This document shows positions 5,692-11,810 of a stretch of DNA of 11,810 bases, piece after piece. Positions within the stretch are counted from its first letter, which is position 1. Each line of letters opens with the position of its first letter. This stretch comes from Burkholderiaceae bacterium (GTDB lineage: Bacteria; Pseudomonadota; Gammaproteobacteria; Burkholderiales; Burkholderiaceae_C): NCBI GenBank assembly GCA_025458585.1, contig JALOSD010000029.1:1-11810 (forward strand). Reading direction: 5' to 3'. The notes below the pieces were generated by a model. That model ran no database searches. It saw only the letters and a program-made list of their open reading frames with translations, and had not been told where the DNA came from. The translations under genes were made by a program, and so were the position numbers.

Positions 5692-6357
5692 ATGGAGGGC
5701 ACGCCCGGCTTCTGGGCCCAGACCGACGGCGTCGGGCGCGCGGTGGCGCTGCTGCTGCTTGCGATGTCGGTCGCGACCTGGGTCCTCATTTTCTGGAAGG
5801 GCTGGGTGCTGCGCCGCGCGCGGCGCGACATCGACCGCGGCGTGCCGGCGTTCTGGGCCGCGCCGACGCTCGACGACGCGCGCTCGCGCCTGGCCGCGAT
5901 CGACCGCGAGCACGTGCTGCTGCCGCTCGTCGACGCCGCGCGCACGACGCCCGCCGGCGGCTCGCTCGAGACGCTCGCGCACCTCGACTCGCAGCTCACG
6001 CGCCGGCTGCGCGACGCGCTGCACCGCGGCCTCGCGCACCTGCAGTTCGGCCAGGTGCTGCTCGCCTCGGTCGGCGCGACTGCGCCGTTCGTCGGCCTGT
6101 TCGGCACCGTCTGGGGCATCTACCACGCGCTCGTCGCCATCGCTGCCGCCGGCGCGGTGACGATCGACAAGGTCTCGGGCCCGGTCGGCGAGGCGCTGAT
6201 CATGACCGCCGCCGGCCTCGCGGTCGCGATCCCCGCCGTGCTTGCCTACAACGTCTACGGCAAGTGGGTCGCCGCGTGCGAGGCCGAACTCGAGGGCTTC
6301 GCGCACGACCTGCGCGAGATGATGATCGACGTCAATGCCGGCGCCGAAGCGCGATGA
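5692..6357 (+). CDS. exbB: MotA/TolQ/ExbB family proton channel subunit
   Basis: This 221-residue inner-membrane protein forms, with its ExbD/TolR partner, a proton-driven motor that energises TonB or TolA. Three membrane segments are visible: about 17-40 (AVALLLLAMSVATWVLIFWKG), 122-150 and 164-187. The family core VGATAPFVGLFGTVWGIYHA is at 127-146, including the polar Thr139 in GLFGTVWG that lines the channel, and PVGEALIMTAAGLAVAIPA (164-182) is the conserved third segment. A cytoplasmic loop of about 75 residues lies between the first two segments. It starts at ATG 5692, 17 bases after dapB, and overlaps the ExbD-like gene by 4 bases (ATGA). ExbB and TolQ cannot be told apart with confidence here; no tonB, tolA, tolB or pal is adjacent, and linkage to dapB and leuS is typical of Burkholderiales. 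Confidence 0.88.
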   Translation: MEGTPGFWAQTDGVGRAVALLLLAMSVATWVLIFWKGWVLRRARRDIDRGVPAFWAAPTLDDARSRLAAIDREHVLLPLVDAARTTPAGGSLETLAHLDSQLTRRLRDALHRGLAHLQFGQVLLASVGATAPFVGLFGTVWGIYHALVAIAAAGAVTIDKVSGPVGEALIMTAAGLAVAIPAVLAYNVYGKWVAACEAELEGFAHDLREMMIDVNAGAEAR

Positions 6358-6776
6358 GCTTCGGCCGCCTCGAGCGCAGCGGCACCGGCCGCCCGATGAG
6401 CGACATCAACATGACGCCGCTGATCGACGTCATGCTCGTGCTGCTCGTGATCTTCATCATCACGGCGCCGCTGATGGCGCCGAGCCTGCGGCTGGACCTG
6501 CCGCAGGCCGAGGGCGCCAGCGTCGGCGACCCGGCCGAGTTCGTGACGGTGGCGATCGACGCCGACGGCGCGCTGTATTTCGGCGAGCAGCCGCTGCCGG
6601 CCGACGCGCTCGCGCAGCGCCTGGCCGAGGCAGCGAAGGCGAACCCGCAGCTCGAGGTGCAGCTGCGCGCCGACCGCGGCGTGCCGTACGGCCGCGTCGC
6701 CGAGACGATCGCGCTCGTGCAGCAGGCTGGGCTCACGCGCATCGGCTTCGTCACCGAGGCGCCCGCATCGCGCTGA
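6354..6776 (+). CDS. exbD: ExbD/TolR family biopolymer transport protein
   Basis: This 140-residue protein has a single N-terminal membrane anchor and a periplasmic domain, and is the rotor/stator partner of the preceding channel protein. The cytoplasmic start carries the family motif MSDINMTPLIDVMLVLLVIF (15-34); Asp25 in PLIDVMLVL is the conserved proton-carrying aspartate. The rest (about 45-140) is the small alpha/beta periplasmic domain with VTVAIDADGALYFGEQPL and a C-terminal GLTRIGFVTE strand. The ATG overlaps the TGA of the upstream gene (ATGA at 6354-6357), a classic sign of translational coupling and a fixed stoichiometry. Assignment as ExbD rather than TolR is uncertain for the same reasons as its partner. 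A 58-bp gap with a -10-like box follows before leuS. Confidence 0.9.
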   Translation: MSFGRLERSGTGRPMSDINMTPLIDVMLVLLVIFIITAPLMAPSLRLDLPQAEGASVGDPAEFVTVAIDADGALYFGEQPLPADALAQRLAEAAKANPQLEVQLRADRGVPYGRVAETIALVQQAGLTRIGFVTEAPASR

Positions 6777-6820
6777 GCGCACCGCCAGGCCCCGTGGCCG
6801 GCGCGCGGTGACCCGCTCCC

Positions 6821-6826
6821 TACAAT
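6821..6826 (+). promoter_or_regulatory. leuS -10-like box
   Basis: TACAAT followed by CGCCCG lies only 8 bases before the leuS ATG (6835). If used, transcription would start within a few bases of the start codon, giving a leaderless or nearly leaderless leuS mRNA. No clear -35 box and no Shine-Dalgarno is seen. Confidence 0.42.
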
Positions 6827-6834
6827 CGCCCGCC

Positions 6835-9501
6835 ATGAACGAGAAATACCTCCCGGCCGAGGTCGAGGCCGCGGCGCAGCGCCACTGGGCCGCGCGCGAC
6901 GCCTACCGCGTGCGCGAAGACGCCGGCAAGCCGAAGTACTACGCCTGCTCGATGCTGCCGTACCCCAGCGGCAAGCTGCACATGGGGCACGTTCGCAACT
7001 ACACGATCAACGACATGCTGGCGCGCCAGCTGCGCATGCGCGGCTGCAACGTGCTGATGCCGATGGGCTGGGACGCGTTCGGCCTGCCGGCCGAGAACGC
7101 GGCGATGAAGAACAAGGTCCCGCCGGCCGAGTGGACCTACTCGAACATCGCGCACATGAAGGCGCAGATGCAGGCGCTCGGGCTGGCGATCGACTGGAGC
7201 CGCGAAGTCGCCACCTGCAGCCCCGAGTACTACAAGTGGAACCAGTGGCTGTTCCTGCGCATGCTCGAGAAGGGCATCGCCGAGCGGCGCACGCAGGTCG
7301 TCAACTGGGACCCGGTCGACCAGACCGTGCTCGCCAACGAGCAGGTCATCGACGGGCGCGGCTGGCGCTCGGGCGCGCCGGTCGAGAAGCGCGAGATCCC
7401 CGGCTACTACCTGAAGATCACCGACTACGCCGACGAGCTGCTCGCGGCGGTGGCCGACCCGCAGGACAAGAACTTCCTCGCCGGCTGGCCCGAACGCGTG
7501 CGCCTGATGCAGGAGCACTGGATCGGCAAGAGCGAGGGCGTGCGCTTCGCGTTCGAGCACACGATCCGCGCCGACGACGGTGAGCTGATCGGCGGCGGGA
7601 GGCTGTACGTGTTCACGACACGTGCCGACACGATCATGGGCGTGACGTTCTGCGCCGTGGCACCCGAGCACCCGCTGGCGGCGCACGCGGCGAAGACGAG
7701 CCGCACGCTCGCCGCCTTCATCGAGCAGTGCCGCCAGGGCGGCACGACCGAGGCCGAGCTGGCGACGAAGGACAAGGCCGGCCTGCCGACCGGCCTCACG
7801 GTCACGCACCCGCTGACGGGCGAGGCGGTGCCGGTGTGGGTCGGCAACTACGTGCTGATGGGCTACGGCGACGGCGCCGTGATGGGCGTGCCTGCGCACG
7901 ACGAGCGCGACTTCGCGTTCGCGAAGACCTACGGCCTGCCGATCCGGCAGGTGATCGCGGTCGACGGCGAGACGTTCTCGACCGACGCCTGGGCCGAGTG
8001 GTACGCCGACAAGGCGCGCGCGCGCTGCGTCCACTCGGGCGTGCTCGACGGGCTCGACTACCGAGCGGCGGTCGACAAGGTCGCCGCGCTGCTCGCCGCC
8101 AAGGGCCTCGGCGAGAAGAAGGTCACGTGGCGCCTGCGCGACTGGGGCATCAGCCGCCAGCGCTACTGGGGCACGCCGATCCCGATCATCCACTGCGACG
8201 GCAGCGACGCTGCGCCGGGCTGTGGCGTCGTGCCGGTGCCCGACGCCGACCTGCCCGTCGTCCTGCCCGAGGACCTGATCCCCGACGGCAGCGGCAACCC
8301 GCTGAACAGGTCGGCGGCGTTCCTGAACGTCGCGTGCCCGAAGTGCGGCCGGCCCGCGCGGCGCGAGACCGACACGATGGACACGTTCGTCGACTCGTCG
8401 TGGTACTTCATGCGCTACTGCGACCCGACGAACGCGCAGGCGATGGTCGCCGACGGCACGCGCTACTGGATGCCGATGGACCAGTACATCGGCGGCATCG
8501 AGCACGCGATCCTGCACCTGCTGTACGCGCGCTTCTGGACCAAGGTCATGCGCGACCTCGGCCTGGTGCAGGTCGACGAGCCGTTCACGCGCCTGCTGAC
8601 GCAGGGCATGGTGCTCAACCACATCTACAGCCGCCGCACCCCGAAGGGCGGCATCGAGTACTTCTGGCCGCACGAGGTCGACAACGTCCACGACGCGCAG
8701 GGCCGCATCGCCGGCGCGACGCTCAAGAGCGACGGCAGCGCCGTCGACTACGAAGGCGTCGGCACGATGTCGAAGTCGAAGAACAACGGCGTCGACCCGC
8801 AGGACCTGATCGACCGCTACGGCGCCGACACCGCGCGCGTGTTCGTGATGTTCGCCTCGCCGCCCGAGCAGACGCTGGAGTGGAACGACGCCGGCGTCGA
8901 GGGCGCGCACCGCTTCCTCAAGCGCGTGTGGGCCACGGGCGCGCGGCTGGCCGAGCGCATCGGCGCCGGCTGTGGCGTCCGCGCCGACGCCGCGAGCCCG
9001 GCCGCGCGCGAGCTGCGCCGGCAGACGCACCTGCTGCTGCGCCAGATCGGCCACGACTACGAGCGGCTGCAGTTCAACACCGTCGTTTCGGGCGCGATGA
9101 AGATGCTCAACGCGATCGACGACGCGCCGCTCGTCGACGGGATGGCCGACTGTGCACTGCTGCGCGAGGCCTTCGGCATCCTGCTGCGCGCGCTGTATCC
9201 GGCCGCGCCGCACCTCGCGCACGTGCTGTGGGTCGAGCTCGGCTACGCCGCCGAGCTCGGCGAGCTGCTCGACGCGCCGTGGCCGGCGGTCGACGAGGCC
9301 GCGCTCGTCGTCGACGAGATCGAGCTCGTGCTGCAGGTCAACGGCAAGCACCGCGGCGCGATTCGCGTGCCGGCGCAGGCCGACCGCGCCGCGATCGAGG
9401 CGGCGGCGGTCGCGAGCCCCGACTGCGTGCGCTTCGCCGAGGGCCGCACGCCGAAGAAGGTGATCGTCGTGCCCGGGCGTCTCGTCAACGTCGTCGTCTG
9501 A
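6835..9501 (+). CDS. leuS: Leucine--tRNA ligase
   Basis: This 888-residue class I synthetase charges tRNA-Leu with leucine in the cytoplasm. The HIGH motif reads HMGH (49-52) inside YPSGKLHMGHVRNYT. The KMSKS loop reads TMSKSKNNGVDP, with MSKSK at 645-649. The CP1 editing domain that hydrolyses mischarged tRNA carries TTRADT (261-266) and GVPAHDERD with Asp356, matching the editing-site threonine and aspartate of the E. coli enzyme. DWGISRQRYWG begins at 436, and a CPKC knuckle (501-504) sits in the zinc-binding insertion. The anticodon-binding region and the C-terminal VNGKHRGAIRVPA domain complete it. The sequence is intact and of usual length. ATG 6835 was chosen over a GTG at 6808 because MNEKYLPAEVEAAAQRHW is the family-typical start. 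Confidence 0.97.
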   Translation: MNEKYLPAEVEAAAQRHWAARDAYRVREDAGKPKYYACSMLPYPSGKLHMGHVRNYTINDMLARQLRMRGCNVLMPMGWDAFGLPAENAAMKNKVPPAEWTYSNIAHMKAQMQALGLAIDWSREVATCSPEYYKWNQWLFLRMLEKGIAERRTQVVNWDPVDQTVLANEQVIDGRGWRSGAPVEKREIPGYYLKITDYADELLAAVADPQDKNFLAGWPERVRLMQEHWIGKSEGVRFAFEHTIRADDGELIGGGRLYVFTTRADTIMGVTFCAVAPEHPLAAHAAKTSRTLAAFIEQCRQGGTTEAELATKDKAGLPTGLTVTHPLTGEAVPVWVGNYVLMGYGDGAVMGVPAHDERDFAFAKTYGLPIRQVIAVDGETFSTDAWAEWYADKARARCVHSGVLDGLDYRAAVDKVAALLAAKGLGEKKVTWRLRDWGISRQRYWGTPIPIIHCDGSDAAPGCGVVPVPDADLPVVLPEDLIPDGSGNPLNRSAAFLNVACPKCGRPARRETDTMDTFVDSSWYFMRYCDPTNAQAMVADGTRYWMPMDQYIGGIEHAILHLLYARFWTKVMRDLGLVQVDEPFTRLLTQGMVLNHIYSRRTPKGGIEYFWPHEVDNVHDAQGRIAGATLKSDGSAVDYEGVGTMSKSKNNGVDPQDLIDRYGADTARVFVMFASPPEQTLEWNDAGVEGAHRFLKRVWATGARLAERIGAGCGVRADAASPAARELRRQTHLLLRQIGHDYERLQFNTVVSGAMKMLNAIDDAPLVDGMADCALLREAFGILLRALYPAAPHLAHVLWVELGYAAELGELLDAPWPAVDEAALVVDEIELVLQVNGKHRGAIRVPAQADRAAIEAAAVASPDCVRFAEGRTPKKVIVVPGRLVNVVV

Positions 9502-9508
9502 ACGCGCG

Positions 9509-10003
9509 GTGACGAGGCTCTCGCGGCGCCGGCTCGGTGTGCTGCTGCTCGCGGCGACGGTCGGCGGCTGCGGCTTCCAGTTGCGGCGCGCGCCCGACCT
9601 GCCGTTTCGCAGCGTCACGCTCGTCGGCTTCAACGAAAGCCACGGCACCGCGCGCGAGCTGCGGCGCGCGATGCCGGCCGGCGTGGCCGTCGTCGACGAC
9701 CCGCGCCAGGCCGAGGTCGTGCTGGAAGCGCTCGCCGACGAGCGCCGGCGCACGGCCTCGGCGTCGACCGCCGCCGGGCAGGTGCGCGAGGTGGTGCTGG
9801 TCTCGCGCGTCGTCTACCGCCTGAGCACGCGCGCCGGCCAGCCGCTGCTCGGCCCGACCGAAGTCGCGCTCAGCCGCCCGATGAGCTACAGCGAGACCGC
9901 CGCGCTGCCGAAGGCGCAGGAGGAGCAGGTGCTGTGGCAGGCGATGGAGGCCGACATCGCGCTGCAGGTGCTGCGCCGGCTCGCGGCGGCGCCGAAAACC
10001 TGA
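9509..10003 (+). CDS. lptE: LPS-assembly lipoprotein LptE
   Basis: This is a 164-residue outer-membrane lipoprotein that plugs and helps fold the LptD barrel, which inserts lipopolysaccharide in the outer leaflet. The basic start MTRLSRRR, a hydrophobic core LGVLLLAATV and the lipobox VGGC give Cys21 as the lipidated residue, followed at once by the family-typical GFQLRR. The middle has FRSVTLVGF strands, and the C-terminal part has VVLVSRVVYRLS and a helix ending VLRRLAAAPK. Sequence conservation in this family is low, so the call rests on the lipobox-GFQLR pattern and on position between leuS and holA, which is a conserved order in many proteobacteria. The start is a GTG 7 bases after the leuS stop; no upstream ATG gives a signal peptide. 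It is probably co-transcribed with leuS and holA. Confidence 0.88.
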   Translation: MTRLSRRRLGVLLLAATVGGCGFQLRRAPDLPFRSVTLVGFNESHGTARELRRAMPAGVAVVDDPRQAEVVLEALADERRRTASASTAAGQVREVVLVSRVVYRLSTRAGQPLLGPTEVALSRPMSYSETAALPKAQEEQVLWQAMEADIALQVLRRLAAAPKT

Positions 10004-10013
10004 CGGGCGCACG

Positions 10014-11099
10014 ATGCAGCTGCGCGCCGACCAGCTCGCTGCCCATCTGCGCGACGCGCGCGCGCTCAGGCGCCTGTACACCGTGCACGGCGACGAGGCG
10101 CTGCTCGTGCAGGAGGCCGCCGATGCGATCCGCGCCGTCGCGCGCGCGGCAGGCTTCGGCGAGCGCAAGGTGTTCACCGTCAGCGGCGCGCACTTCGACT
10201 GGAGCGGCGTGCTCGGCGCCGCGCAGGCGATGAGTCTGTTCGCCGAGCGCCAGCTGATCGAGATCCGCATCCCGTCGGGCAAGCCCGGCAAGGACGGGTC
10301 GGAGGCGCTGCAGCGCTACGCCGAGACGCTCGCCGACGACGTGCTGACGCTGGTGCAGCTGCCCAGGCTCGACGGCCAGCAGGTTCGCAGCGGCTGGTTC
10401 GCCGCGCTCGACGCCGCCGGCGTCGCGGTGCGCATCGACGCCGTCGAGCGGCGCGACCTGCCGCGCTGGCTCGCGCAGCGCCTCGCAGCGCAAGGCCAGC
10501 GCGTGGCCGACGGCGAGGAAGGCGAGCGTGCGCTCGCGTTCTTCGCCGACCGCGTCGAGGGCAACCTGCTCGCCGCGCACCAGGAGCTCGGCAAGCTCGC
10601 GCTGCTGCATCCCACCGGCGTGCTGTCGTTCGAGCAGATCGAGCAGGCGGTGCTCAACGTCGCGCGTTACGACGTGTTCAAGCTCGGCGAGGCCGTGCTC
10701 GCCGGCCAGGTGGCGCGCGCGCTGCGCATGCTCGACGGCCTGCGCGCCGAAGGCGAGGCGGCGGTGCTCGTGCACTGGACGCTCGCCGCCGACCTGCTCG
10801 CGCTGCAGCAGGTGCAGCGCGCGATCGCCGCCGGGCGGCCGCTGCCGATCGCGTTGCGCGAGGCGCGCGTGTGGGGCGCCAAGGAGAAGCTGTTCGAGCG
10901 CGCGCTGCCGCGCCTCGGCGAACGCACGCTCGCGCGCCTCGTCGAGGCGGCCAGCGTGTGCGACGGCATCGTCAAGGGGCTGAAGCACCCCGAATGGCCG
11001 CTCGACCCGTGGGACGCGCTGCGCCGGCTGATGCTGGCGACGATGCAGACGCTGCAGCCGTCGGCGCCGCGGCTCGTGCTGCGCGCGGGCGCGCCCTGA
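10014..11099 (+). CDS. holA: DNA polymerase III subunit delta
   Basis: This 361-residue delta subunit of the clamp loader opens the beta sliding clamp for loading on primed DNA. The N-terminus MQLRADQLAAHL, followed by LRRLYTVHGDEALLVQEAAD (about 18-37), is the usual delta start, with the degenerate nucleotide-binding fold in which no GKT/GKS loop is expected. LFAERQLIEIRIPSGKPGKDG (about 75-95) is the family's characteristic stretch around the position of the clamp-interaction element. Later landmarks are DLPRWLAQRL (about 148-157), RVEGNLLAAHQELGKLALL (about 180-198) and the C-terminal collar domain with YDVFKLGEAVLAG and PLDPWDALRRLML. Length is normal. The gene starts 10 bases after lptE. 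A long stem-loop follows the stop codon. Confidence 0.94.
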   Translation: MQLRADQLAAHLRDARALRRLYTVHGDEALLVQEAADAIRAVARAAGFGERKVFTVSGAHFDWSGVLGAAQAMSLFAERQLIEIRIPSGKPGKDGSEALQRYAETLADDVLTLVQLPRLDGQQVRSGWFAALDAAGVAVRIDAVERRDLPRWLAQRLAAQGQRVADGEEGERALAFFADRVEGNLLAAHQELGKLALLHPTGVLSFEQIEQAVLNVARYDVFKLGEAVLAGQVARALRMLDGLRAEGEAAVLVHWTLAADLLALQQVQRAIAAGRPLPIALREARVWGAKEKLFERALPRLGERTLARLVEAASVCDGIVKGLKHPEWPLDPWDALRRLMLATMQTLQPSAPRLVLRAGAP

Positions 11100-11100
11100 C

Positions 11101-11161
11101 GTCGACGTCCGAGATCGGCCACGCTCGGGGCCGGTTCCCCAGCGACGGGGGACGTGCCGAC
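11101..11161. terminator. Stem-loop just after holA (candidate 3' end structure)
   Basis: GTCGACGTCC (11101-11110) can pair with GGACGT (11150-11155) and CGAC (11158-11161), leaving a 2-base bulge. The enclosed loop holds two mutually exclusive GGGG/CCCC pairings (11127-11130 or 11147-11150, each with 11137-11140). It begins one base after the holA stop. There is no T-run, so its role as terminator is inferred from position only. Confidence 0.33.
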
Positions 11162-11231
11162 AACGGCGTGCAACGCGCGGGCGGCGCCGGACGCCGGGTC
11201 GACCGAGCCGCTCGGGGTCACTGGTGGGCAC
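11162..11231. other. Short non-coding gap between holA region and antitoxin
   Basis: No supported gene is seen. A small hairpin, CCGAG (11203-11207) with CTCGG (11211-11215), lies downstream of the antitoxin stop on the minus strand and may mark its 3' end. There is no T-run. Confidence 0.3.
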
Positions 11232-11549
11232 CTACGCGGGCAGCGCGTGCAGCCTCACGCCCAGTGCACGCGCCACCTTCAGCACGGTGGCGAAGCTCGG
11301 GTTGCCGTCGGCGCTGAGCGCTCGATAGAGACTCTCGCGACTCAGCCCCGCTTCCTTGGCGACTTGTGACATGCCCTTGGCACGCGCGATGTCACCCAGC
11401 GCCCTGGCAATGCCCGCGACGTCGTCGGGCGCCTCCTGCAGCCACGCGTCGAGGTACGCCGCCATCTCTTCGGGCGTGCGCAGATGCTCGGCGACGTCGT
11501 AGGCGGACGTCCTGACTTTACTGGCGCGGTGTCGGCTCGAGGTCGTCAT
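11232..11549 (-). CDS. Addiction module antitoxin, HI1420 family (XRE-type HTH)
   Basis: This 105-residue protein fits the family of downstream antidotes paired with RelE/HigB-like killer proteins (HI1420-type), which neutralise the toxin and repress their own operon. After a basic N-terminus, SAYDVAEHLRTPEEMAAYLD (15-34) is the usual segment. The core IARALGDIARAKGMSQVAKE (47-66) leads into the helix-turn-helix, about 62-90, with GLSRESLYRALS (68-79) as the recognition region, then GNPSFATVLKVARALGVRL (82-100). The protein is full length with no visible defect. Its ATG is 4 bases after the stop of the toxin reading frame, the order (toxin first) expected for this family. Because the partner toxin gene looks frameshifted, the antitoxin may now act alone as an orphan regulator or as protection against related modules. 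Its promoter would lie beyond the window. Confidence 0.88.
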   Translation of the reverse strand: MTTSSRHRASKVRTSAYDVAEHLRTPEEMAAYLDAWLQEAPDDVAGIARALGDIARAKGMSQVAKEAGLSRESLYRALSADGNPSFATVLKVARALGVRLHALPA

Positions 11550-11553
11550 CGAA

Positions 11554-11810
<257 letters not shown>

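Noticed and set aside
6820..9753. A 977-codon open frame on the minus strand opposite leuS and lptE
   Set aside because: It mirrors leuS in a genome where GC-rich third positions suppress stop codons in antisense frames. Its translation is dominated by R, A, V, H and D without any domain, while leuS on the other strand carries every family motif.
11100..11231. Integron-type attC site or insertion-sequence end after holA
   Set aside because: The inverted repeat lacks the conserved R/L box core sites of attC, and no flanking direct repeats or transposase fragment are visible.

Overview
The window is very GC-rich, with G or C at most third codon positions. Its gene content and order (hpf-ptsN-hprK, a divergent fur/bamE pair, then bamE-dapB-exbB-exbD-leuS-lptE-holA) are those of a Gram-negative betaproteobacterium, most likely Burkholderiales of the Rubrivivax/Leptothrix/Methylibium type. 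The genus is inferred from gene order and protein style and was not tested by a search. Most of the window is conserved core chromosome; only the right end looks like accessory DNA.

Layout. 1-405 (+) is the 3' end of a renalase-like FAD oxidoreductase. 488-1471 (-) is corA, a Mg2+ channel, with a long hairpin-rich leader (about 1472-1645). 1799-3774 (+) holds hpf (ribosome hibernation), a strong intrinsic terminator, ptsN (nitrogen-PTS EIIA) and hprK (HPr kinase/phosphorylase). 3790-4218 (-) is fur, convergent with hprK. A short palindromic region containing divergent -10-like boxes separates fur from bamE. 4304-6776 (+) is a tight run of bamE, dapB, exbB/tolQ-like and exbD/tolR-like genes. 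leuS (6835-9501) has its own -10-like box just before the start codon and is followed closely by lptE and holA (to 11099). After a 132-bp non-coding stretch, the minus strand carries an intact HI1420-type antitoxin (11232-11549). Upstream of it lies a RelE/HigB-like toxin gene that is cut by the window end, carries an apparent one-base frameshift, and contains a (CTG)8 tract encoding part of an 11-leucine run.

How the genes fit together. hpf, ptsN and hprK form a growth-control and nitrogen-PTS block; HprK and PtsN act on the same phosphorelay, whose HPr and EI are not in the window. bamE and lptE are lipoproteins of the outer-membrane protein and LPS assembly machines, dapB supplies diaminopimelate for peptidoglycan and lysine, and exbB/exbD form a proton-driven motor that energises the outer membrane. 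leuS and holA are translation and replication housekeeping genes carried along in this conserved order.

Novelty. No clearly new multi-gene system is visible. The best leads are the toxin pseudogene with its expanded leucine codon repeat, the structured corA leader, the 37-bp imperfect palindrome between fur and bamE, and a shared AATCG-type -10 signature at several promoters.
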